Source: Streptomyces sp. Z26 (GTDB lineage: Bacteria; Actinomycetota; Actinomycetes; Streptomycetales; Streptomycetaceae). Taken from it: a DNA stretch of 64,000 nucleotides. Positions 57,673 through 64,000 of this stretch are shown here, piece by piece. The number at the start of each line of letters is the position of its first letter. The first letter of the stretch is position 1. The stretch is from the NCBI RefSeq assembly GCF_003665095.1, contig NZ_RCHV01000002.1:3532001-3596000 (forward strand), read 5' to 3'. The translations under genes were made by a program, and so were the position numbers. The notes under the pieces were generated by a model. It ran no database searches. It was not told the DNA's origin and worked only from the letters and a program-made list of their open reading frames with translations.

Positions 57673-58578
57673 TCATCGGCCCTCCAGCCGGGGCGCGGGC
57701 GGGCCCGGATAGTCCGGCGGCGGTTTCAGCCGCTGGCCGGGCTGGCCGCCCAGCTCGTACTTCAGCAGCTTCCGCGCCTTCTCCGGGTCCAACTCGCCCT
57801 CCCCGTACGCCGGGCAGAGCGGCGCCAGCGCGCACGCGCCGCAGGCGGGTCTGCGGGCGTGGCAGACGCGGCGGCCGTGGAAGATGACGCGGTGCGAGAG
57901 CATCGTCCACTCGCCACGCGGGAAGATGTCGGCGATCTCCGCCTCGACCTTCTCCGGGTCCTCCTGCTCCGTCCAGCGGAAGCGGCGCACGAGCCGTCCG
58001 AAGTGCGTGTCGACGGTCAGGCCGGGGACGCCGAAGGCGTTGCCCAGCACCACGTTCGCCGTCTTGCGGCCGACGCCGGGCAGCGAGACCAGGTCGTCGA
58101 GACGGCCCGGCACCTCCCCGCCGAAGCGGTCGCGGAGCGCGGCGGACAGTCCCTGCACGGACTTCGTCTTGGCGCGGAAGAAGCCGGTGGGCCGCAGCAG
58201 GTCCTCCAGCACTTCCGGGTCGGCGGCGGCCATCTCCTCCGGGGTGGGGTAGGCGGCGAAGAGGGCGGGCGTCGTCTGGTTCACCCGCAGGTCCGTGGTC
58301 TGCGCGGAGAGGACGGTGGCGACGAGCAGCTGGTACGGGTTCTCGAAGTCCAGCTCCGGGTGCGCGTACGGGTACAGCTCGGCCAGCTCGCGGTTCATCC
58401 GGCGGGCGCGGCGCACCATCCCGAGACGGGTCTCCGGCTTGGCGGCGGGGCGTCTCGCGCCCTTCTTCGCGGCCTTCTTCGCCGCGCCGCCCGCCGAGCG
58501 CTTCGCGGCACCCTTCGCCACGTCCGTACGCTCCGCCGACCCCTGTTCGCCCACAGCGGAATCTCCCGAGGTGGTCAC
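57673..58578 (-). CDS. nth: Endonuclease III (DNA glycosylase/AP lyase)
   Basis: 301 aa base-excision repair enzyme for oxidised pyrimidines. The helix-hairpin-helix is [20 protein letters not shown] with the catalytic Lys, the catalytic Asp is in [13 protein letters not shown], and the C-terminal [4Fe-4S] loop is C-x6-C-x2-C-x5-C in [17 protein letters not shown]. The N-terminal 45 residues are Lys/Ala-rich ([16 protein letters not shown]), a basic extension common in Streptomyces. GTG 58578. Divergent from the Crp-family gene. Confidence 0.95.
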   Translation of the reverse strand: MTTSGDSAVGEQGSAERTDVAKGAAKRSAGGAAKKAAKKGARRPAAKPETRLGMVRRARRMNRELAELYPYAHPELDFENPYQLLVATVLSAQTTDLRVNQTTPALFAAYPTPEEMAAADPEVLEDLLRPTGFFRAKTKSVQGLSAALRDRFGGEVPGRLDDLVSLPGVGRKTANVVLGNAFGVPGLTVDTHFGRLVRRFRWTEQEDPEKVEAEIADIFPRGEWTMLSHRVIFHGRRVCHARRPACGACALAPLCPAYGEGELDPEKARKLLKYELGGQPGQRLKPPPDYPGPPAPRLEGR

Positions 58579-58726
58579 CCGCCCGGCCCCCTTCCTGCGC
58601 GCTCTACCGGCCTGTCCGACACCCGGCCAGACTAGAGGGGGCGACCGACATTCGCGCCGCCCGCAGGTGATTCACAGCCCAATCGGCCCCCTGACGTAGG
58701 GGCGCCGGGGGGAGTACGTCAAACTT

Positions 58727-58740
58727 GTGACCGATCGCAC
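58727..58740. promoter_or_regulatory. Crp-type binding site upstream of the Crp gene
   Basis: GTGACCGATCGCAC fits the Streptomyces Crp pattern GTG-N6-GNCAC at all but one fixed position. It is centred about 73 bases before the crp start codon, in the 228-bp divergent region with nth. Autoregulation is inferred. Confidence 0.6.
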
Positions 58741-58806
58741 TGTTTTACCGTCCGGCATCATGGGGGCCGAAAGGCACCCCAGGGCAGGTCGACAAGGAGA
58801 GAACTC

Positions 58807-59481
58807 GTGGACGACGTTCTGCGGCGCGCACCGCTCTTCGCGGCGCTCGATGAGGAGCAGGCGGCTGAGCTGCGCGCCTCCATGACCGAGACAACGCTCG
58901 CCCGCAGCGACGCGCTGTTCCACGAAGGCGACCCCGGGGACAGGCTGTACGTCGTCACCGAGGGAAAGGTGAAGCTCCACCGCACCTCACCGGACGGCCG
59001 GGAGAACATGCTGGCGGTCCTCGGGCCGGGCGAGCTGATCGGCGAGCTGTCGCTCTTCGACCCGGGCCCCCGTACGGCCACGGCGTCCGCGCTCACCGAG
59101 GTGAAGCTGCTCGGTCTGGGCCACGGCGACCTCCAGCCCTGGCTGAACGTGCGCCCCGAGGTGGCCTCCGCGCTGCTGCGCGCCATCGCCCGGCGGCTGC
59201 GGCGCACCAACGACTCGATGTCCGACCTCGTCTTCTCGGACGTGCCGGGCCGGGTCGCCAAGCAGCTCCTCGACCTGTCGCGCCGCTTCGGCGTGCAGTC
59301 GGAGGAGGGCATCCACGTGGTGCACGACCTCACGCAGGAGGAGCTGGCCCAGCTGGTCGGCGCGTCCCGCGAGACGGTCAACAAGGCGCTCGCCGACTTC
59401 GCGGGCCGCGGCTGGCTCCGCCTGGAGGCGCGCGCGGTGATCCTGCTGGACATCGAGCGCCTGGCGAAGCGCAGCCGCTGA
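58807..59481 (+). CDS. crp: Crp/Fnr family transcriptional regulator
   Basis: 224 aa. The cyclic-nucleotide-binding domain spans residues ~6-125 (FHEGDPGDRLYVVTEGKVKL, and the phosphate-binding cassette GELIGELSLFDPGPRTATA), then a dimer helix and a C-terminal winged helix (LTQEELAQLVGASRETVNKA LADF). This is the Streptomyces Crp orthologue type, a global regulator of germination, development and antibiotic production. GTG 58807 follows AAGGAG. A near-consensus Crp site lies upstream. Confidence 0.94.
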   Translation: MDDVLRRAPLFAALDEEQAAELRASMTETTLARSDALFHEGDPGDRLYVVTEGKVKLHRTSPDGRENMLAVLGPGELIGELSLFDPGPRTATASALTEVKLLGLGHGDLQPWLNVRPEVASALLRAIARRLRRTNDSMSDLVFSDVPGRVAKQLLDLSRRFGVQSEEGIHVVHDLTQEELAQLVGASRETVNKALADFAGRGWLRLEARAVILLDIERLAKRSR

Positions 59482-59560
59482 GCCCGCAGACCGTACGGAC
59501 CTCCGGGGCGTACGGGTACGGGTACGGGCGCGGATCGCGGCGTACGGGTACGGGCGGGCG

Positions 59561-60409
59561 TCAGGTCAGCCCGTGCTCGTCCAGGTAGTCGAGCTGCGCC
59601 CGTACGGACATCTCCGCCGCGGGCCACAGCGTGCGGTCCACGTCGGCGTACACGTGCGCGACGACCTCCGGCGCCGTGCGGTGCCCGTTCTCCACGGCCG
59701 TCTCGACCTGCGCGAGGCGGTTCGCGCGGTGCGCGAGGTAGAACTCGACGACGCCCAGCGCGTCGGACAGCACCGGCCCGTGGCCGGGCAGCAGCGTGTG
59801 TACGCCCTCGTCGGCGGCGAGCGAGCGCAGCAGGCGCAGCGCGTCGAGGTAGTCGCCGAGCCGCCCGTCGGGGTGCGCCACCACGGTCGTGCCGCGTCCG
59901 ATGACCGTGTCGCCCGTCAGCAGCGCCCCGTCCGCGGGCAGGTGCAGGCAGACCGAGTCGGCGGTGTGGCCGGGCGTCGGTACGACGCGCAGCTCCAGGC
60001 CGCCGGTCGTGATCACGTCACCGGCCGCGAGGCCGCCGCCGCCCTCGCCGTCGGCGCCCGCGTGCCGGTACGCGGGGTCTACCGCCCGTACGGGCGCCCC
60101 CGTCAACTCCGCGAAACGGGCCACCCCGTCGGAGTGGTCCGGGTGCCCGTGCGTGAGCACGGTGAGCCCCACGCGGCGGCCGTCGCGGGCGACGGACTCG
60201 ACGACGTTCCGCAGATGGCCCTCGTCCAGCGGGCCCGGGTCGACGACGACGGCCAGGTCGGAACCGGGCTCCGCGACGATCCAGGTGTTCGTGCCGTCGA
60301 GCGTCATCCCGGACGGGTTGGGCGCGAGGACGCACCGGGCGCGGTCCGTGCCGGAGCCGTGGATGGGGCCGTCGAGGGGGCGGCCGGGCGGTGCGGTTGC
60401 TTCGGTCAC
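59561..60409 (-). CDS. MBL-fold metallo-hydrolase
   Basis: 282 aa. The metal-binding H-x-H-x-D-H is LTHGHPDHSDGV near residue 86; further ligands are in TPGHTADS, LLTGDTVIGRG and LLPGHGP. A C-terminal helical LACTB2-like region (EFYLAHRANRLAQVETAVEN) suggests the LACTB2/beta-lactamase-like nuclease or hydrolase subgroup. GTG 60409 overlaps the NUDIX gene stop as GTGA, so the two are coupled. Substrate unknown. Confidence 0.92.
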   Translation of the reverse strand: MTEATAPPGRPLDGPIHGSGTDRARCVLAPNPSGMTLDGTNTWIVAEPGSDLAVVVDPGPLDEGHLRNVVESVARDGRRVGLTVLTHGHPDHSDGVARFAELTGAPVRAVDPAYRHAGADGEGGGGLAAGDVITTGGLELRVVPTPGHTADSVCLHLPADGALLTGDTVIGRGTTVVAHPDGRLGDYLDALRLLRSLAADEGVHTLLPGHGPVLSDALGVVEFYLAHRANRLAQVETAVENGHRTAPEVVAHVYADVDRTLWPAAEMSVRAQLDYLDEHGLT

Positions 60410-61323
60410 GGGGCGACTCGTTTCGTGAATTCGTCGTGTCCAGGCCAGCTCAGCACGATCTCGCCCGCCTCCAGGCGGGCCTGTGCGAGTACGGGTGCCA
60501 GGTCCTGTTCCGCGGCGGCGGCCAGGGCGTCGGCGGCGGTGGCGTACGGCTGGAGGCGGCGCAGGGTGGCGATGGTCGGCGGCATCATCATCAGCTCCCC
60601 GCGGTCGTAGCCCGCGGCGGCCTCGGCGGCGCCGGTCCACACCGTGCGGTCGGCCTCCGTCGAGGCGTTCCGCGTGCGCTGCCCCTCCGGCAGGACGGCC
60701 ACGAAGAACCAGGTGTCGTAGCGCCGCGCCTCGAACTCCGGCGTGATCCAGCGGGCCCACGCGCCGAGCAGGTCGCTGCGCAGCAGCAGGCCGCGGCGGG
60801 CGAGGAAGTCCGCGAACGACAGCTCGCGGGCGACGAGCGCCGCCCGGTCGGCCTCCCAGTCGGGGCCGCTGGTGTCCGCGACGACCGTACGGGCGTCGGG
60901 CCCGGCGAGGAGGACGCCCGCCTCCTCGAAGGTCTCGCGCACGGCGGCGCAGACGACGCCCTGCGCCGTCGCCTCGTCCGTGCCGAGGCGGGCCGCCCAC
61001 GCGGCGCGGGACGGGCCCGCCCAGCCGAGGGCGTCCGCGCCCTCCGTACCGCCCGCGCCTTCCGTACCGCCGCCCGCCGCCTCGTCGCGCGGGTCGACGG
61101 AGCCGCCCGGGTACGCGTACGCGCCCCCGGCGAAGGCCATGGAGGCGCGTCGGCGCAGCATGTGCACCTCGGGCGGCGCGCCCGCCCGGTCGCGGAGCAG
61201 CAGCACCGTCGCGGCGCGGCGCGGCGTGACCGGCGTCAGCTCCCCGGCGGCCAGCGCGCGGATGCGCTCGGGCCACTCGGCGGGGTACCACTGGCCGTTC
61301 GGCCGACCGTTCGTTGCGGACAT
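60406..61323 (-). CDS. NUDIX hydrolase
   Basis: 305 aa, longer than a simple Nudix domain, as in NUDT19-like proteins. RAATVLLLRDRAGAPPEVHM and MLRRRASMAFAGGAYAYPGG precede the Nudix helix VVCAAVRETFEEAGVLLAG. A Gly/Thr/Glu-rich loop (residues ~85-97) lies between. The C-terminal half (RWITPEFEARRYDTWFFVAV and LPEGQ) is typical of this group, whose members cleave acyl-CoA or related diphosphates. ATG 61323. Translationally coupled to the MBL hydrolase. Confidence 0.9.
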   Translation of the reverse strand: MSATNGRPNGQWYPAEWPERIRALAAGELTPVTPRRAATVLLLRDRAGAPPEVHMLRRRASMAFAGGAYAYPGGSVDPRDEAAGGGTEGAGGTEGADALGWAGPSRAAWAARLGTDEATAQGVVCAAVRETFEEAGVLLAGPDARTVVADTSGPDWEADRAALVARELSFADFLARRGLLLRSDLLGAWARWITPEFEARRYDTWFFVAVLPEGQRTRNASTEADRTVWTGAAEAAAGYDRGELMMMPPTIATLRRLQPYATAADALAAAAEQDLAPVLAQARLEAGEIVLSWPGHDEFTKRVAP

Positions 61324-61419
61324 GTCCCGGATGCTACGGGGCGTCGCGCCGATGTTCGAGAGCGCTCCGCCCCGCCCGTACGCCCGCCGCCCCGGCCGCC
61401 GGTACGCCCGCCCGTACGG

Positions 61420-61887
61420 TCAGTCCGCCAGCTCCACCAGCAGCTCGACCTCCACCGGCGCGTCCAGCGGCAGCGCCGCCACGCCCACGGCGCTCCGCGC
61501 GTGCCGCCCCTTCTCGCCGAACACCTCGCCGAGCAGCTCGCTGGCGCCGTTGAGGACGCCCGGCTGACCGGTGAAGTCCGGGGTGGAGGCGACGAATCCG
61601 GTGACCTTGACCACCTGCGCGATCCGGTCCAGGTCGCCCGCCACGGTCTTGACGGCGGCCAGCGCGTTGAGCGCGCAGACGCGGGCGAGTTCCTTGCCGC
61701 GCTCCGGCGAGACCTCCGCGCCGACCTTGCCCGCCGTGGGCAGCGCGCCGTTCACGAACGGCACCTGGCCCGCCGTGTACACGTACACCCCGGACCGCAG
61801 CGCCGGCACGTACGCGCCCGCCGGGGCCGGTACGTCCGGCAGGGTCAGACCCAGCTCCGCGAGCCTCGCCTCGACCGTCCCGCTCAT
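61420..61887 (-). CDS. RidA family protein
   Basis: 155 aa, chorismate-mutase-like trimer family that hydrolyses reactive enamine/imine intermediates or binds small metabolites. It has ALRSGVYVYTAGQVPFVNGA, KVGAEVSPERGKELARVCAL NAL and AVGVAALPLDAPVEVELLVE. The catalytic Arg of canonical RidA (C-x-R near the end) is not present: the region reads GKEG/KGRHARSAVG, so this belongs to an Rid subgroup (YoaB/YjgH-like) with unclear activity. ATG 61887 overlaps the stop of the 53-aa gene. Confidence 0.88.
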   Translation of the reverse strand: MSGTVEARLAELGLTLPDVPAPAGAYVPALRSGVYVYTAGQVPFVNGALPTAGKVGAEVSPERGKELARVCALNALAAVKTVAGDLDRIAQVVKVTGFVASTPDFTGQPGVLNGASELLGEVFGEKGRHARSAVGVAALPLDAPVEVELLVELAD

Positions 61888-62045
61888 GCCTGCTTCTCCC
61901 GCTTGAGGTACGCCACGAGCTGCTCCGGGTTGTTCGGCCCGGGGACGACCTGGACCAGCTCCCAGCCGTCCTCCCCCCAGGTGTCCAGGATCTGCTTGGT
62001 GGCGTGCACGAGGAGCGGCACGGTCGCGTATTCCCACTTCGTCAT
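61884..62045 (-). CDS. Small DUF4177-like protein, 53 aa
   Basis: Starts at ATG 62045 and reads MTKWEYATVPLLVHATKQIL, then DTWGEDGWELVQVVPG and ends YLKREKQA. The W-E-Y ... GxxGWELVxV pattern is the hallmark of DUF4177-type small proteins. The stop overlaps the RidA start (ATGA), so they are coupled. It lies divergently next to the ArsA ATPases with a 64-bp gap. Function unknown; the same arrangement is common in Streptomyces. Confidence 0.88.
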   Translation of the reverse strand: MTKWEYATVPLLVHATKQILDTWGEDGWELVQVVPGPNNPEQLVAYLKREKQA

Positions 62046-62109
62046 GGCACGACCCTAAGCCCTTTCCCCGAGCGGCCCCCGGGGTGCCCGACGGTTTAGG
62101 CTCCACAGC

Positions 62110-63108
62110 GTGAGCAGGCTGCACGTAGTGACGGGTAAGGGCGGTACGGGCAAGACGACGGTCGCCGCCGCGCTGGCGCTGGCTCTCGCGGGCGAGGGCC
62201 GCCGTACGCTGCTGGTCGAGGTCGAGGGGCGGCAGGGCATCGCGCAGCTCTTCGAGACGGAGGCGCTGCCGTACGAGGAGCGCAAGATCGCCGTCGCGCA
62301 CGGCGGCGGCGAGGTCCACGCGCTCGCCATCGACGCCGAACGGGCCCTGCTGGACTACCTCCAGATGTTCTACAAGCTCGGCGGCGCCGGCCGCGCCCTC
62401 CGCAAGATCGGCGCGATCGACTTCGCCACCACCATCGCCCCCGGCCTCCGCGACGTGCTGCTGACGGGCAAGGCGTGCGAGGCCGTACGCCGCCGGGACC
62501 GGCGCGGGCGCCCCGTGTACGACGCGGTGGTCATGGACGCGCCGCCCACCGGCCGCATCACCCGCTTCCTCGGGGTGAACGACGAGGTCGCCGGGCTCGC
62601 CAAGGTCGGGCCCGTGCACCACCAGGCGCAGGCCGTCATGCGGGTGCTGAAGTCCCCGGAGACGGCCGTGCACCTGGTCACGCTGCTGGAGGAGATGCCC
62701 GTGCAGGAGACCGTCGACGGCGTCGCCGAACTGCGCGCCGCGGGCCTCCCCGTGGGCGGCGTCCTGGTCAACATGGTGCGCCCGCCGCTCCTCGACGAGG
62801 AGTTGGCCGGACTCGCGGCGGCCGGACCGGACGCGGACCCCGCCCTCCGTACGGAACTGGCCGCCGCCCTCTCCCGCGCCGGTCTCGGCGGAGCCCAGCG
62901 CGGCGGCCGCGCGGAACGCCTCGTCACCCCGCTGCTGCGGCAGGGCCGCGAGCACGCCGAACGGCTCGCCCTGGAACGCGCCCAGCGCGCCGAGATCGAC
63001 CGGCTGGAACTGCCGGTGTACGAGCTGGAGTTGCTCACCGACGGCGGCGACCTGGCGGGCCTCTACGGCCTGTCGGCCGCCCTGCGCGAACAGGGGGCGC
63101 ACAAGTGA
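62110..63108 (+). CDS. ArsA/Get3-family ATPase, first copy
   Basis: 332 aa. The deviant Walker A (P-loop) is at residues 6-17 ([20 protein letters not shown]), switch I-like [14 protein letters not shown] follows, and [19 protein letters not shown] carries the switch II Asp. This SIMIBI-class ATPase belongs to the ArsA/Get3 group; in actinomycetes it occurs as a tandem pair of unproven role. GTG 62110. The stop overlaps the GTG start of the second ATPase (GTGA), implying equimolar synthesis and probably a heterodimer. Confidence 0.9.
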   Translation: MSRLHVVTGKGGTGKTTVAAALALALAGEGRRTLLVEVEGRQGIAQLFETEALPYEERKIAVAHGGGEVHALAIDAERALLDYLQMFYKLGGAGRALRKIGAIDFATTIAPGLRDVLLTGKACEAVRRRDRRGRPVYDAVVMDAPPTGRITRFLGVNDEVAGLAKVGPVHHQAQAVMRVLKSPETAVHLVTLLEEMPVQETVDGVAELRAAGLPVGGVLVNMVRPPLLDEELAGLAAAGPDADPALRTELAAALSRAGLGGAQRGGRAERLVTPLLRQGREHAERLALERAQRAEIDRLELPVYELELLTDGGDLAGLYGLSAALREQGAHK

Positions 63109-64000
63109 CCGCGGACCTGGCGGACGTACCCGCACTGCGCGTCGACCCGCTGCTGGACGACCCCGGCACCCGCATCGTGGTCTGCTGCGGCGCGGGCGGC
63201 GTCGGGAAGACGACCACCGCCGCGGCCCTGGGCGTACGGGCGGCGGAACGGGGGCGCCGTACGGTCGTCCTCACCATCGACCCCGCCCGCAGGCTGGCCC
63301 AGTCGATGGGCCTGACGGAGCTGGACAACACCCCGCGCGAGGTGCCGGGGATCGACCGCTCGGCGGGCGGCGCGCTGCACGCCATGATGCTCGACATGAA
63401 GCGCACGTTCGACGAGATCGTCGAGGCGCACGCGGACCCGGGCCGGGCCCGCGCGATCCTGGAGAACCCGTTCTACGAGTCGCTGTCGGCGGGCTTCGCG
63501 GGCACCCAGGAGTACATGGCGATGGAGAAGCTCGGGCAGCTGCGGGCCCGCGACGAGTGGGACCTGATCATCGTCGACACCCCGCCGAGCCGTTCCGCGC
63601 TCGACTTCCTGGACGCGCCGAAGCGCCTCGGGTCGTTCCTCGACGGCACGTTCATCCGGATGCTGTCCGCCCCGGCGAAGGCGGGCGGGCGCGCGGGGAT
63701 GAAGTTCGTGCACCTGGGGATGGCCGGGCTGTCGATGTTCACGGGCGCGCTGAACAAGCTGCTGGGCGCGGGGCTGCTGCGGGACGTGCAGACGTTCGTG
63801 GCGGCCATGGACACGATGTTCGGCGGCTTCCGCACGCGCGCCGACGCCACGTACCGGCTGCTCCAGGCCAACGGCACCGCCTTCCTGGTGATCGCCGCGC
63901 CGGAACGGGACGCGCTGCGCGAGGCCGCGTACTTCGTGGAACGCCTCGCCGCCGACCGCATGCCCCTCGCGGGCCTGGTGCTCAACCGCGTGCACGGCGG
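63105..64000 (+). CDS. ArsA/Get3-family ATPase, second copy (truncated by window end)
   Basis: Starts at GTG 63105 overlapping the first copy. P-loop [20 protein letters not shown] near residue 24, [17 protein letters not shown] as switch I, and [20 protein letters not shown] as switch II. It is open to the last base of the window (298 codons seen; relatives are usually over 400 aa). [19 protein letters not shown] hydrophobic helices (here [20 protein letters not shown]) could form the client-binding groove of Get3-like proteins. The pair usually lies near a WhiB-type gene in Streptomyces, which would be outside this window. Confidence 0.9.
   Translation, partial: MTADLADVPALRVDPLLDDPGTRIVVCCGAGGVGKTTTAAALGVRAAERGRRTVVLTIDPARRLAQSMGLTELDNTPREVPGIDRSAGGALHAMMLDMKRTFDEIVEAHADPGRARAILENPFYESLSAGFAGTQEYMAMEKLGQLRARDEWDLIIVDTPPSRSALDFLDAPKRLGSFLDGTFIRMLSAPAKAGGRAGMKFVHLGMAGLSMFTGALNKLLGAGLLRDVQTFVAAMDTMFGGFRTRADATYRLLQANGTAFLVIAAPERDALREAAYFVERLAADRMPLAGLVLNRVHG

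Overview
The window is high-GC actinobacterial DNA and looks like a Streptomyces or close relative. Supporting signs are third-position GC bias in every gene, many GTG starts, 4-bp ATGA/GTGA gene overlaps, rare TTA codons confined to a few regulatory genes, and typical neighbourhoods (cobalamin genes, XRE/TPR regulators, tandem ArsA ATPases, a Crp-Nth-MarP block). Both ends cut through gene neighbourhoods: the left edge may hold the last codons of a gene and the right edge truncates a second ArsA ATPase.

Layout. 0-12.4 kb: cobalamin (vitamin B12) synthesis. cobM and cobK lie on +, cobG-cobH-cobIJ on -, and the large cobaltochelatase gene cobN on + behind a cobalamin riboswitch. An aldo/keto reductase and a divergent MmyB-type regulator sit inside the block. 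12.6-21.3 kb: single metabolic genes (saccharopine-dehydrogenase-like enzyme, GNAT, a frameshifted Old Yellow Enzyme, an antibiotic-biosynthesis-monooxygenase-like gene, a secreted ricin-type lectin, LysR, a Kelch protein, VOC). Between them are relics and strong inverted repeats. 21.4-24.2 kb: an XRE/TPR regulator divergent from a small GRDP-like gene across a perfect palindrome, then a methyltransferase. 24.2-34.4 kb: regulator/target pairs with visible operators (MerR/hydrolase, HxlR/enoyl-CoA hydratase, TetR/SnoaL, AraC/DUF1772), plus a MurG paralogue and DinB/VOC. 34.4-38.5 kb: molybdate uptake (a ModB-ModC fusion, ModA, a HTH-TOBE regulator and a two-domain molbindin). 38.6-43.2 kb: a serine-repeat protein, YdcF, DUF4190 and a two-component system.

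43.1-50.2 kb is the most interesting part: a genomic island next to tRNA-Pro(CGG). It is flanked by ~357-bp direct repeats that include the 3' half of the tRNA, the tRNA terminator and the 5' end of the histidine kinase gene. The cargo is an Abi_C (abortive infection) protein, an APH-like kinase and a four-gene translationally coupled operon (resolvase-like protein, HATPase, radical SAM/SPASM enzyme, 70-aa Cys-x-Cys peptide). A divergent XRE/TPR regulator with a TTA codon and a second YdcF protein follow. A WbqC-family gene is cut off at the right junction. No integrase is visible. I interpret it as a RiPP-like radical-SAM locus on a decayed tRNA-integrated element.

50.2-64 kb returns to core genes: metallophosphoesterase, D-Ala-D-Ala carboxypeptidase, YqeY, a class A PBP, MarP-type protease, NUDIX, endonuclease III, Crp with a probable autoregulatory site, an MBL-NUDIX pair, RidA with a 53-aa DUF4177-like protein, and two ArsA ATPases. 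I saw no CRISPR array and no intact insertion sequence.
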